From: an uncultured Clostridia bacterium
GTDB taxonomy: Bacteria; Bacillota; Clostridia; Christensenellales; CAG-917
Assembly (NCBI GenBank): GCA_947589635.1
Contig: CANQCC010000008.1
Span: forward strand, 1-22,869
DNA: 22,869 nucleotides
Reading direction: 5' to 3'
Shown: positions 1-7,288 of the stretch, piece by piece
Position numbering within the stretch: the first letter of the stretch is position 1
Layout: every line of letters begins with the position of its first letter
Position numbers and translations under genes: made by a program
Notes under the pieces: model-generated
Database searches by the model: none
The model's input: the letters and a program-made list of their open reading frames with translations, nothing else
What the model was told of the DNA's origin: nothing

Positions 1-24
1 TACTAAAACGCAAGGCGTTTGGGG

Positions 25-55
25 GCGCATGATCGGTTTGGGTCATGCGCTTTTG
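25..55 (+). terminator. Hairpin with short T-run at left edge
   Basis: GCGCATGA at 25-32 pairs with TCATGCGC at 43-50, and TTTT follows on the plus strand. It looks like the terminator of a plus-strand gene ending left of the window, convergent with rsmI. On the minus strand the stem is followed by C residues, so it is a poor terminator for rsmI, although it could still block readthrough. A second small hairpin (AAACGC/GCGTTT) lies at about 6-20. Confidence 0.5.
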
Positions 56-97
56 ATTATCCGGAGTGCGATCCATTTTGGCAGCCAAATTTTTGGT

Positions 98-925
98 TTA
101 GCAATTTGTCGGCCGGTTTTGGTCGAGGTCAAGACAAGCCTGATACACTTCGTTTTTGGGGACGGCGCGGTCGTGAGCGGCGCGTTTTATCGCTTCTTTT
201 TTATCGAGACCTTGCGCAAGGTAGTGGGCGACATGCTCCGGGATGGGCAGCGCGTTGAGAGGGTTGTCCGCCTCGCTTCCGTCCACGATCAGCACAATTT
301 CGCCGCGTTCCTCGCACTCAAAATTTGCAAGTGATGTGACGGCCACGCTTTCATAGACCTTTGTCAATTCGCGGCAGACGTAGACCTTTCGGTCGCCCAA
401 AATTTCAAGCAAGCAAGAGGCTGTACTCTTTAAATCGTGTGGCGCAACGTATATGACGAGAGGCAAACCTGAAAATGCGGTTTTTGACAGAATCGCGACC
501 TTATCTGCCGTTTTCTCGGGTAAAAACCCCAAAAATGTGAAACCTGAGCTTTTAATTCCGCTTAAAGTCAAGGCGCTCATGGCTGCGGTAGGGCCGGGGA
601 CAAGTTGCATTTCTATGCCCTCTTCGCGGCAGCGTGAAATAAGCTCCGCGCCGGGGTCGCTTACGGATGGCATGCCTGCGTCGGTGATGAGAGCGACATT
701 TTTACCCTCTGCAATGAGGTCGATTATGCGCGCGCTGCACTCCGCTTCGTTAAACTTATGATAGGCGATAAGTTTGGCATGCACGTCATATTTTGAAAGC
801 AGGGGCATGGAGTGACGGGTGTCCTCGCACGCGATCACGTCCACGCTTCTCAGCGCGTCGAGGGCGCGAAGCGTGATGTCCGCCAAATTGCCTATAGGGG
901 TGCCGACGATATAAAGTTTAGCCAT
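98..925 (-). CDS. rsmI: 16S rRNA (cytidine-1402 2'-O)-methyltransferase RsmI
   Basis: The product is 275 aa, the usual length for RsmI, a tetrapyrrole-methylase-fold enzyme. It uses SAM to 2'-O-methylate C1402 of 16S rRNA in the decoding centre. Diagnostic motifs are the N-terminal GTPIGNL (residues 8-14), the CEDTRHS segment near residue 35, a DAGMPSVSDPG segment and a VPGPTA segment. I chose the ATG at 923-925 because MAKLYIVGTPIGNL is the family's true N-terminus and GGAGG (complement of 931-935) lies 5 nt upstream; an upstream in-frame start at 967 would add 14 unrelated residues. The start overlaps the end of the preceding methyltransferase gene by 8 nt, so the two are probably translationally coupled. 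It is the last gene of the rplI operon. Family membership is clear. Confidence 0.95.
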   Translation of the reverse strand: MAKLYIVGTPIGNLADITLRALDALRSVDVIACEDTRHSMPLLSKYDVHAKLIAYHKFNEAECSARIIDLIAEGKNVALITDAGMPSVSDPGAELISRCREEGIEMQLVPGPTAAMSALTLSGIKSSGFTFLGFLPEKTADKVAILSKTAFSGLPLVIYVAPHDLKSTASCLLEILGDRKVYVCRELTKVYESVAVTSLANFECEERGEIVLIVDGSEADNPLNALPIPEHVAHYLAQGLDKKEAIKRAAHDRAVPKNEVYQACLDLDQNRPTNC

Positions 926-1655
926 TTTTACCTCCGTGCGCGGAATATTCGGTATACAGGGCCTCATACTCCGCCGTGCGCACGCCGTTTTCGTCCTTAG
1001 CCACGAGGGTTTTCACCTCCAGCCCTTTGCCCCCGCCTTTAGTCGCGCGCACGATAGCAATATCCGCATTCTGCGACGGCTTGGGCAACACGAGGGTGAG
1101 AAGTTTGGGCTGCAAGTTACAATTGACAAGGCAGGATATAAGTTCCGCAAGTCGCGACGCTTTTACAACTATATTGAGGACGCCTTTGTTTTTGAGTGCG
1201 TAGGCGGCCGCCGCTACAAAGTCCGTCAGTGTTGCGGAAGTCTCCCTTCTTGCGACGTCCCTCGCTCCCGCTCCGCTAAGTTTTGGATTGGCCTCGAAGT
1301 AGGGCGGATTGCAGATCACGGCGTCGAAACTTGCCGCGGGCACCAGCGCGCGAATGTCTTTTACGTCGCCGAGGAAGACGCCTGCGCGGTCGTCAAGTTT
1401 ACAAAGAGCTAAATTCTTTCGGGCGAGGTCGCACGCGATGTCGCTTACGTCTATCAAAGTGGCGCTGCCCGCGCCCGCCTTAAGCATGGCAAGTATGGAA
1501 AGTATGCCGCATCCCGCGCCAAGGTCCAGTAAGTTGTCTCCCGTCCTGACATTGGCGAGATTTGCAAGCAATACGGAATCCTCCGAAAAGGAATACCCGT
1601 CGGAGTCCTGCAAAATTTTGAGTCCGTCTATCCCAAGGTCGACAAGATAGCGCAT
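918..1655 (-). CDS. trmN6: tRNA1(Val) A37 N6-methyltransferase-like protein
   Basis: The product is 245 aa, a Rossmann-fold SAM-dependent methyltransferase of the YfiC/YabB (TrmN6) family. Motif I is LDLGAGCG at residues 43-50. The catalytic NPPY, typical of N6-adenine methyltransferases, is at residues 116-119 in the context VICNPPYF. The N-terminal DGLKILQDSDGYSFSEDSVLL segment is characteristic of this family. In Bacillus the orthologue yabB also lies just upstream of rsmI (yabC), which supports the call. The start lies 4 nt downstream of the rplI stop codon and the end overlaps the rsmI start by 8 nt. The substrate, A37 of tRNA-Val1, is known for the E. coli enzyme and is only inferred here. 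Confidence 0.88.
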   Translation of the reverse strand: MRYLVDLGIDGLKILQDSDGYSFSEDSVLLANLANVRTGDNLLDLGAGCGILSILAMLKAGAGSATLIDVSDIACDLARKNLALCKLDDRAGVFLGDVKDIRALVPAASFDAVICNPPYFEANPKLSGAGARDVARRETSATLTDFVAAAAYALKNKGVLNIVVKASRLAELISCLVNCNLQPKLLTLVLPKPSQNADIAIVRATKGGGKGLEVKTLVAKDENGVRTAEYEALYTEYSAHGGKNG

Positions 1656-1659
1656 AGTT

Positions 1660-2106
1660 TTATGCCCGTACGACCTCGATGTCGATGGGTTGATTTACCT
1701 CTGCATACAGGCGCAGCGTGACCTCGAACTTGCCGAAGTCGCGGATGCTCTCCTTGATGTCGATCTTGCGCTTGTCTATCTGATAGCCTGCGTCGGCAAG
1801 CGCGGACGAGATCATTTCCGCGGTGACGGAGCCGAACATTTTGCCGCCGTGGTCGCCGCCCTTTGCGTATACGGTTATCACTTTGCCTTTAAGCTGATCC
1901 GCAAGCGCCACTGCCGCCGCTTTTTCCGCCGCGATCTTCGCCGCTTGAGCGCGTTTGCGCTGCTCGAAAGTGTTGATGTTTTGAGGCGTGCCCTCGATGG
2001 CAAGGCCTTTCTTTATCAGAAAATTGCGGGCGTAGCCGTCGTTGACCTCGATTATCTCGCCCTGTTTGCCCGTGCCTTTTACGTCTTTTATCAAAATGAC
2101 CTTCAT
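1660..2106 (-). CDS. rplI: 50S ribosomal protein L9
   Basis: The product is 148 aa, the normal length for bL9, a large-subunit protein that binds 23S rRNA domain V through its N-terminal domain. The N-terminus MKVILIKDVKGTGKQGEI and the following NDGYARNFLIKKGLA stretch are the L9 signature. An Ala/Lys-rich linker helix (about residues 45-75) leads to a C-terminal domain containing GGKMFGSVT. The ATG at 2104-2106 is preceded by GGAGG (complement of 2114-2118, 7 nt upstream). The frame stays open further upstream, but that extension is antisense to the DUF1540 gene and is not L9. It is the first gene of an operon with trmN6 and rsmI, driven by the promoter at 2135-2163. In many Bacillota rplI sits instead with dnaB, so this grouping is slightly unusual. 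Confidence 0.97.
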   Translation of the reverse strand: MKVILIKDVKGTGKQGEIIEVNDGYARNFLIKKGLAIEGTPQNINTFEQRKRAQAAKIAAEKAAAVALADQLKGKVITVYAKGGDHGGKMFGSVTAEMISSALADAGYQIDKRKIDIKESIRDFGKFEVTLRLYAEVNQPIDIEVVRA

Positions 2107-2134
2107 AAAATTGCCTCCGCGATATGTTGCATAC

Positions 2135-2163
2135 ATTTTAGCATATCCCTTGACAATTTTCAA
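2135..2163 (-). promoter_or_regulatory. SigA-type promoter of rplI operon
   Basis: On the minus strand, -35 TTGAAA (complement of 2158-2163) is separated by 17 bp from -10 TAAAAT (complement of 2135-2140). A start near 2128 would give a leader of about 22 nt ahead of rplI. The -35 overlaps a plus-strand TTGACA (2150-2155) that points at the divergent DUF1540 gene, but that hexamer has no well-spaced -10. Confidence 0.75.
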
Positions 2164-2245
2164 CGGAAAATCATCGGACGGCGTTATAAACGCGGATATT
2201 GGCAATAATAACCTTAAAAAAGCGCTAACGCGCGTCGGAGGCAAT

Positions 2246-2551
2246 ATGAAACAAATCAACTGTTCAACATCAAACTGCGAGCACAACATCAAAAATAAGT
2301 GCCTTGCCGGAGTAATCTCCATAAGCGAAAACGCCAAGTGCATAAGCCGCATCAAACGCGAAGGAGGATCCCTCGCCCAGAACTTCGCCGACATCGAAGC
2401 CGGCGACGATATCATGCAAAACGACCTCGAGTCCCTGGTGCAATGCTCCGCCGAGTGCGCCTTTAACAACAACGGACTTTGCGCCAACGAGCAGATCGAC
2501 GTTAGGGACGCGGCGTTCTCTACTAAATGCCGCACTTATATAAAGAAATAA
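2246..2551 (+). CDS. DUF1540 domain protein (two Cys4 repeats)
   Basis: The product is 101 aa with eight cysteines in two sets of four: C6, C11, C19, C32 and C67, C71, C79, C95. Each set follows the DUF1540 pattern, with a Cys pair, a short Asn-rich stretch, a third Cys followed by an I-x-V or I-S-I strand, and a late fourth Cys. Such small proteins are common in Clostridia; they are thought to bind a metal, but no function is established. The ATG at 2246 is preceded by GGAGG at 2237-2241. The frame is open back to 2042, but that extension is antisense to rplI and its promoter, so the shorter form is preferred. The gene is divergent from rplI and is followed 16 nt after its stop by a nested-palindrome repeat and then a terminator. 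Confidence 0.85.
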   Translation: MKQINCSTSNCEHNIKNKCLAGVISISENAKCISRIKREGGSLAQNFADIEAGDDIMQNDLESLVQCSAECAFNNNGLCANEQIDVRDAAFSTKCRTYIKK

Positions 2552-2567
2552 AAAACCGCCTATAAAA

Positions 2568-2678
2568 ACCGCCTGTACGGGCGATATACTGCGTCAAAGC
2601 CCATTTTGTTCAGGTCACGTACGATAAAGTACGCTCGACCCTCGCAAAATGGGCTTTTCCTTGTCTCTCATCCCGTAC
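2568..2678 (+). repeat. Nested-palindrome repeat, copy 1 (111 nt)
   Basis: The element has a conserved 5' module (ACCGCCTGTACGGGCGA), a middle stem (AAGCCCATTTTG with CAAAATGGGCTT), a conserved 26-nt apical hairpin at 2614-2639 (GTCACGTACG, 4 nt, AGTACGCTCGAC) and a 3' module ending CTCATCCCGTAC. The same architecture and the same 111-nt length occur on the minus strand at 11797-11907. Both copies start within 20 nt of the stop codon of the gene upstream and lie in the same orientation relative to it. The element class is unknown to me. An extra AAAAACCGCC directly before it (2551-2560) looks like a duplicated edge. Confidence 0.8.
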
Positions 2679-2705
2679 GCTTGCAATTGCTCGAGCGTAT
2701 TTTTT
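2676..2705 (+). terminator. Intrinsic terminator after DUF1540 gene and repeat
   Basis: TACGCT at 2676-2681 pairs with AGCGTA at 2694-2699, with a largely self-complementary interior (TTGCAATTG), and a run of six T follows at 2700-2705. It overlaps the 3' edge of the repeat by 3 nt, so the repeat and the terminator may act together as the 3' end of the DUF1540 transcript. Confidence 0.7.
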
Positions 2706-2739
2706 ACTTCAACCCGGCAATGCACGGAGATTGGAGAGT

Positions 2740-2902
2740 TATAATCAGTGTTAAATATTTCTTGCGCCTGCCGGGCGGGGCTCAAGAGGCCTCAAAAGGA
2801 GGCGGTCGAAACAGTTGAGCCTTGTATCTGCAACATTTTTCATGGAGGTATGTTACACTTATTTTAATATTTAGTTTTGCGCCCGGCAGGCGCGTAAGAA
2901 AT
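2740..2902 (+). ncRNA. Candidate structured RNA or MITE-like inverted repeat
   Basis: A 21-nt arm (2757-2777, ATTTCTT then GCGCCTGCCGGGCG) pairs perfectly with 2880-2902 apart from a 2-nt bulge. Inside, GGCTCAA (2779-2785) pairs with TTGAGCC (2815-2821), with a further GCCTC/GAGGC hairpin within it. TGCAACAT (2829-2836) pairs with ATGTTACA (2850-2857) with one mismatch. This gives an outer helix enclosing two hairpins. A perfect TATAAT at 2740-2745 would start transcription at about 2752, just before the outer helix, although the -35 (GCAATG-like) is poor. There is no terminator-like T-run after 2902 and no obvious target-site duplication. A MITE is the main alternative. I do not recognise a known RNA family. 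Confidence 0.45.
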
Positions 2903-2999
2903 GTCAGGTTTATATCCCCTCCCCCAAGTAGGTCGCAGTTAAGCATATGTCTTAAGCTCCGGTAGATCTTGGTCGAGGCGGAATCAATTCTAGACGATA
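2903..2999. other. Short intergenic stretch, no feature seen
   Basis: Between the inverted repeat and the end of the small gene I see no ORF, promoter or terminator. The only local symmetry is TTAAG, 7 nt, CTTAA at about 2940-2956. Confidence 0.3.
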
Positions 3000-3212
3000 T
3001 CAGATGGGATAATATTCTTCTATGTTGTCGGGAATTATGTTTTTATCCCAGCATGCGCGAATTATCTCGAGGCATTCGATGTAGGCGGCCTTTTCACCGC
3101 GGATGAAATCGTTGCTTTCACCATTTTCTTCCGCCGCATTCAGCTCGTCCAGGCGGGTAAGTAGCATTTTGATCAACCAAAAAAGAGTTTGTTCCGCATT
3201 TAATTTTTCCAT
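3000..3212 (-). CDS. Small protein of unknown family, paralogue 1
   Basis: The product is 70 aa, acidic, soluble and probably helical. It is not a family I can name. It is clearly paralogous to the product of 10649-10867: both share the N-terminal NA-x-QT, a central RLD-x-LN, NGE, then GEK-x-AY-x-ECLE, a conserved Trp, and a C-terminal PD-x-IE-x-x-YP. I prefer the ATG at 3210-3212 over the upstream one at 3222-3224 because it makes the two N-termini align residue for residue. No convincing Shine-Dalgarno precedes it, unlike the paralogue. Its promoter, at 3284-3311, is nearly identical to that of the paralogue. The conserved Cys, Trp and Asp/Glu residues do not match any catalytic motif I know. 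Confidence 0.72.
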   Translation of the reverse strand: MEKLNAEQTLFWLIKMLLTRLDELNAAEENGESNDFIRGEKAAYIECLEIIRACWDKNIIPDNIEEYYPI

Positions 3213-3283
3213 AATGCATACCATATTTATTAATTTTATTTGGGTAAGCGCGTCTCAAACAGGGATGTTTTCACCTTGCACCT

Positions 3284-3345
3284 ATTATACACCCTCTTTT
3301 ACAAAGTGCAACTGTTTTTGACAAATTTTTTCAAAAATTTTTTAC
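3284..3345 (-). promoter_or_regulatory. Conserved promoter block of small gene 1
   Basis: On the minus strand, TTGCAC (complement of 3306-3311), 16 bp, TATAAT (complement of 3284-3289). The 62-nt block extending upstream to 3345 matches 10515-10576 at 60 of 62 positions. It includes an A/T palindrome directly upstream of the -35 that could be an UP element or an operator. The transcript leader would be about 65 nt. Confidence 0.85.
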
Positions 3346-3471
3346 ACCAAATTCGCTGCACTACTAAAACGCTATTATCTATCCGATAAAATACAGCTAA
3401 ACCGTGGGGCTTGGGAATACGGGCGGATAAATGTTTTGGGATATAGAAGCAGTATGGCGGTTACATTTCTG

Positions 3472-3690
3472 TTAAGGTTCAAAAGGCATGTGGGCGGCGG
3501 CGTCTCGCTTTGCGCGGGAGCGGGTTGGGGCCGAGCTCGCGGGGTTGAATGTTTTTGTTGCGCTACCGCTTTTGCCTGTGACAAAAATCATGCCCGTATC
3601 GGGAAATATCAGATTGACATCCTCAAGCGCGAGCCGCTGCTGTTTGGCTTTTGTATAATAAATTTTACTTACGTTCTTAAGTTCTATCAT
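3472..3690 (-). pseudogene. Truncated ABC transporter ATPase (FtsE/MacB type)
   Basis: The first 43 residues (3690 down to 3562) are a normal start of a MacB/FtsE-type ATP-binding domain: MIELKNVSKIYY, a short insert, then ALEDVNLIFPDTG and the beginning of Walker A, GKSGS. The similarity stops inside the P-loop, where GKST would be expected, and the frame continues into an unrelated GC-rich sequence rich in Ala, Pro and Arg before stopping at 3472. Walker B, the signature motif and all the rest are missing, so it cannot be a functional ATPase. A terminator sits just upstream at 3735-3763 and I see no promoter. It is probably the stump left by a deletion or rearrangement whose breakpoint is near 3561. 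Confidence 0.75.
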
Positions 3691-3721
3691 CAAAAGCGAA
3701 TATACCATAAAATAAAATTTT

Positions 3722-3763
3722 TGTAAATAAAAATAAGCTTGAGGGGAAACTCCCGTCAAGCTT
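3722..3763 (-). terminator. Terminator of the ABC transporter operon
   Basis: AAGCTTGA (3735-3742) pairs with TCAAGCTT (3755-3762), with a further GGG/CCC within the loop. On the minus strand it is followed by ATTTTTATTT, and on the plus strand by GTTTTTTT, so it could work in both directions. It lies about 40 nt downstream of the last ABC permease gene. Confidence 0.85.
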
Positions 3764-3801
3764 GTTTTTTTGAGGTCGCGGATAAACGCGTTGCGCGCAC
3801 A

Positions 3802-4590
3802 TCACCCCAAACTCGTCTTATTCAAAATGACGTTGGATACTGCGCCGAGCCCCACTGCAAACAGCGCTCCGCCCGCTATGCACATCACGATGTGAAGTAT
3901 CCCTGCGTTGAGAGGCGTGATCATAGGTATCATCGCAAACAACAACATTCCCGCGCCGAGAGTGCAAAGCACGGACAGCCAAACTTTTTGTCTGCCTACG
4001 CACGCAAGGGTCACGGCTATTGCCACAAACACGAGGGCGACAAACACTTTGCTTATCATGCAAGCGACTATATTGCCCGCGTTTGCGCTTACCGCCGCGA
4101 GGTCGAAGGACAGCCCCGCGACGCCGCCGCCTATCATCGCGCCGACGAAGAAGAGCAGGAACATTCCGACCGCCGCCGCAAACATGACTATAGTTTTGGA
4201 TAGGACATAATCGAATTTCTTCGAGCGCACGGTGAATATGTTTTTGGCGTAGCCGCTTCTGAAATCCTCGCCGACGAACAGGCACACGAATATCGCAACC
4301 AAAAAGTACAGCAGATTGATGTTGCACATGCTTGTTAAGTCCATACTCATTGCGCCGCCGCCCGCAGAGCCTATCGCTTGCCACACGTTTGTAAACATGG
4401 CGACTTCTTCGCCCGTTTCGGAGTTCGTTCCGCCCATAAAGGATGTCATAACAAGAATAAGTATGGGCAGAACGAGGCTGACGCCGAGCATTATATAGAC
4501 AGTAGGCGTTAAAAACATCCTGCGAAAATCCACTTTGAGCATAGTTTTAAGCCGCTTTCCGAAATCGTTATTTTTAAGATCTACGCTCAT
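3802..4590 (-). CDS. ABC-2 type permease, second module
   Basis: The product is 262 aa, a hydrophobic integral membrane protein with about six predicted membrane segments after a short charged cytoplasmic N-terminus (KRLKTMLKVDFRRMFLTP). It resembles the permeases of BcrAB/LanFEG-type exporters and immunity transporters. It starts 1 nt after the stop codon of the ATPase gene, in the junction TGA-T-ATG, which suggests coupled translation. It is clearly related to the permease at 5510-6322: both share an N-terminal KxMLxVDFxRxFxTP, an Asn-rich extracytoplasmic stretch with a TNxWQ motif, then FxGxDxxSGYxKxxFTxxxKKxDYxxSKT. It is the last gene of the operon and is followed by a terminator. The substrate cannot be read from sequence. 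Confidence 0.85.
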   Translation of the reverse strand: MSVDLKNNDFGKRLKTMLKVDFRRMFLTPTVYIMLGVSLVLPILILVMTSFMGGTNSETGEEVAMFTNVWQAIGSAGGGAMSMDLTSMCNINLLYFLVAIFVCLFVGEDFRSGYAKNIFTVRSKKFDYVLSKTIVMFAAAVGMFLLFFVGAMIGGGVAGLSFDLAAVSANAGNIVACMISKVFVALVFVAIAVTLACVGRQKVWLSVLCTLGAGMLLFAMIPMITPLNAGILHIVMCIAGGALFAVGLGAVSNVILNKTSLG

Positions 4591-4591
4591 A

Positions 4592-5497
4592 TCATTTGCC
4601 CTCCTTCATAAGGTCGATATAGTATTCCTCAAGGCTTATCTTCGCCGTGCCGAGTTCCGTAACGGCTATGCCAAAATTGCTGTAAAGATAGCTTGCCACG
4701 TCCTCTGCGGACAACTTGTCGTATATCCTTATTTCGTCTTTATCCTCGTCAAACTCGACGCGTGCGAACGCATTATTGCAGGCCGCGAGAGCCTTGTTCA
4801 TATCCGCCGCCTTTATGTAAACATAGGTGGGACAACTTGCGTTAAGTTCCTCTGCGGTCATCTCCTTGAGCATCCTTCCGCCGCGTATAATTCCGTAATG
4901 AGTGGCTATTTTTTCAAGCTCGCCCAAGATATGCGAGGATATAAGCACCGTACACCCGTGGTTCTTAGTGAGGTCGGCGAGTATCTCGCGCATTATGCGC
5001 ATGCCGTCCGCGTCCAGTCCGTTGATGGGCTCGTCCAGAATGAGCAGCTTTGGGGTTCCGAGCAGTGCGAAGGCTATGCCTATGCGCTGTTTCATGCCGA
5101 GAGAACAGTTTTTGAACTTGTTGCTTGCCGCGCCGTCCATGCGCACGAGGTGCAGCACGCGGCGTATCTCCTCATTTTCGTTTTTTATGCCGAGATTTGC
5201 GGCTTGCAACTTCATATTGTTCCAAACGCTCATGTTGGGGAAGCAACCGGGCGCTTCGATAAGCACGCCTATCTTGCCGCGCGCCTCGCCGTCCTTGTGA
5301 TCTTTGCCGAACAGCTTTATCTGCCCGCTTGTGGGAGGGATAAGCCCGCAAATGCACTTTTCCGTGGTAGACTTGCCGCTGCCGTTCTCGCCTATAAAAC
5401 CGTATATCGCTCCTTCGGGCACGGTCATATCGAGTCCGTCCACCGCATGCTTTTCGCCGAAATTTTTATGCAAATTTGTGATCTCTATTGCATTCAT
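4592..5497 (-). CDS. ABC transporter ATPase, second module (BcrA-like)
   Basis: The product is 301 aa. Walker A is GENGSGKST (about residues 36-44). The signature is the degenerate CSLGMKQR typical of the BcrA/LanF and multidrug families instead of LSGGQ. Walker B is LLILDEPINGLD and the H-loop SSH. A C-terminal extension of about 90 residues follows, as in BcrA proteins. The ATG at 5495-5497 has AGGAAAG upstream. The gene lies 12 nt after the first permease and directly before the second. It is a diverged copy of the ATPase at 6324-7223, sharing the MNAIEI start and the GLDMTVP-x-GAIYGFIGENG stretch. Its likely role is to power export or immunity against an antimicrobial peptide; that is family-level inference. 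Confidence 0.92.
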   Translation of the reverse strand: MNAIEITNLHKNFGEKHAVDGLDMTVPEGAIYGFIGENGSGKSTTEKCICGLIPPTSGQIKLFGKDHKDGEARGKIGVLIEAPGCFPNMSVWNNMKLQAANLGIKNENEEIRRVLHLVRMDGAASNKFKNCSLGMKQRIGIAFALLGTPKLLILDEPINGLDADGMRIMREILADLTKNHGCTVLISSHILGELEKIATHYGIIRGGRMLKEMTAEELNASCPTYVYIKAADMNKALAACNNAFARVEFDEDKDEIRIYDKLSAEDVASYLYSNFGIAVTELGTAKISLEEYYIDLMKEGK

Positions 5498-5509
5498 AGT
5501 CTTTCCTCC

Positions 5510-6322
5510 TCAATAGACGTCTCTGCGATACAACACTATCGTGCCGAGGATGTTGTATATCGCCGCCCATACGACGGAGCAAGCGAGGCAAACGAGCACG
5601 GATATGAAATTCGCGCTGAGGCAGGCATACACGGACGAGCCGTACAGGAATATATTCAAAGCGGGCGAATTGCCGACAAGCGCCGCCGCGCCGATGACGG
5701 GTATGCCCGTGCCGAGGACGAAGCATAGGGCAATGGATATGCCGAACTTTCTGCGGAATATGATGTTGATAAATGTGTACAGGCTCGCCCAGCCGAGGCT
5801 CATTATCATCTTGCCGAGTATGGCGCACAGGAGCGCGCCCGCGTTTATTTGAAACGGCAATCCCGCCGCAGCGCCCGAGATCATCCCGCCTATCATATAC
5901 GTCACGCACATGCACAGCATGGAGAACGCGCCCAAGAGCGTCTTGCTTATCATATAGTCCTGCTTTTTGGCGTGAGTGGTGAAGAGTTGCTTGACGTACC
6001 CGCTCTGATAATCATGCCCGATGAAGATGGATACCATTATGCCGCCGAAGATGAACACCATGTTCATATTGGCATACTGTCCCATATTGCTTATCACATA
6101 CAATGGGCTGTCCGCCGCGATGATCTGCCAAGCGTTTGTATACATGGCGTTTTCGCCCTGCGCGCCACCCATCAAGACAAGCGCGGGAATGAACGCGGCT
6201 ATGGCGATAAATATGTAAAACAGCGGTGTGTGAAACAGCCTGTAAAAATCCACGCCGAGCATACCCTTTAGCCTTTCAAAAAAGCTTGGTTTTTCAAATT
6301 GAAGAACGTTTGCGTTTTCCAT
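5510..6322 (-). CDS. ABC-2 type permease, first module
   Basis: The product is 270 aa, with a cytoplasmic N-terminus of about 30 residues and about six membrane segments. It shares with the other permease of this operon the motif MLGVDFYRLFHTP, the TNAWQIIA segment and FIGHDYQSGYVKQLFTT. It starts 1 nt after the upstream ATPase stop codon, in the same TGA-T-ATG junction as the second module, which supports a tandem duplication of an ATPase-permease pair. It is probably the membrane half of an exporter formed with one or both ATPases; the four proteins could form one heteromeric complex (as in LanFEG) or two separate ones. Confidence 0.87.
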   Translation of the reverse strand: MENANVLQFEKPSFFERLKGMLGVDFYRLFHTPLFYIFIAIAAFIPALVLMGGAQGENAMYTNAWQIIAADSPLYVISNMGQYANMNMVFIFGGIMVSIFIGHDYQSGYVKQLFTTHAKKQDYMISKTLLGAFSMLCMCVTYMIGGMISGAAAGLPFQINAGALLCAILGKMIMSLGWASLYTFINIIFRRKFGISIALCFVLGTGIPVIGAAALVGNSPALNIFLYGSSVYACLSANFISVLVCLACSVVWAAIYNILGTIVLYRRDVY

Positions 6323-6323
6323 A

Positions 6324-7223
6324 TCACAGCGCCTCCTTTCCGCTCATCAAATCGATATAATATTGCTCAAGACCTACTTTATCCTGCCGTATCTCGCTGA
6401 TAAAGTGTCCATTCTGCAATAAACATGTCGATATGTAGCTTGCGTCATCCACGCCGTATACGTTGAGATATTCGCCGTCGTATTCCGTCTTGAACCGTCC
6501 CGCGAGCAGTCTCGCCGCACCCTCAATATCCCGCGTTTTTACGGACACGTAAGCTCTTGATCTGCCGTCCATCTCCGCCGCGGAGATCTCCTTTATCATT
6601 TTTCCTTGACGTATAATGCCGTAATGGGTCGCAATTTTTTCAAGCTCGCCCAAAATGTGCGAGGATATAAGCACCGTGCAACCGAGGTTTTGCGTGATAT
6701 CCACGAGGATCTCGCGCATGAGGCGCATTCCGTCCGTATCGAGACCGTTTATAGGCTCGTCCAGAATTAGCAGCGCGGGATCGCCCAAGAGAGCCATAGC
6801 AATGCCTATCCTTTGTTTCATGCCCAGCGAGCATTTCTTGAACGTCAGCTTTGCGTTATCCTCCATGCGGACTATTTTCAAGACCCGCTCTATCTCGCCC
6901 GCCCTGTCCTTGACGCCGAGGTTTATCGCCTGCATCATTAGGTTAGAATACACGCTCGAGTTCGGAAAACATCCCGTGTTTTCGATGAGCGCGCCCACGC
7001 GCACACGGACGCCCGCGTCGGTATACGGCTTGCCAAACAGTTCTATCTTGCCTTTGTCCGGCACGAGATGTCCGCATATACACTTTTCCGTGGTGGACTT
7101 GCCGCTGCCGTTTTCGCCTATGAAGCCGTATATCGCGCCCTGCGGCACCGTCATATCCAGCCCGTCCAGCGCGTACATCCCGCGGAAACTCTTTGTAAGC
7201 CCTCTTATCTCAATTGCGTTCAT
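6324..7223 (-). CDS. ABC transporter ATPase, first module (BcrA-like)
   Basis: The product is 299 aa and is the first gene of the four-gene operon. Walker A is GENGSGKST, the signature CSLGMKQR, Walker B LLILDEPINGLD, and the H-loop SSH. A C-terminal domain of about 90 residues ends in LEQYYIDLM, matching LEEYYIDLM in the paralogue. The ATG at 7221-7223 has GGAGG (complement of 7229-7233) upstream. An in-frame extension to 7328 has no family similarity and runs through the probable operator region, so it was rejected. With the permease directly downstream it forms a complete transporter. Resistance to, or export of, a peptide antibiotic is the most common role of this family and remains unproven here. 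Confidence 0.93.
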   Translation of the reverse strand: MNAIEIRGLTKSFRGMYALDGLDMTVPQGAIYGFIGENGSGKSTTEKCICGHLVPDKGKIELFGKPYTDAGVRVRVGALIENTGCFPNSSVYSNLMMQAINLGVKDRAGEIERVLKIVRMEDNAKLTFKKCSLGMKQRIGIAMALLGDPALLILDEPINGLDTDGMRLMREILVDITQNLGCTVLISSHILGELEKIATHYGIIRQGKMIKEISAAEMDGRSRAYVSVKTRDIEGAARLLAGRFKTEYDGEYLNVYGVDDASYISTCLLQNGHFISEIRQDKVGLEQYYIDLMSGKEAL

Positions 7224-7288
7224 AGCCGCCTCCTTCGAGTTGTTACTTATGTTATAATGCCTGCATTTTAAAAACACCACAACACAAA

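Noticed and set aside
4535..5728. Plus-strand open frame opposite the ABC ATPase and permease
   Set aside because: It spans the boundaries of well-supported minus-strand genes and has no domain similarity.
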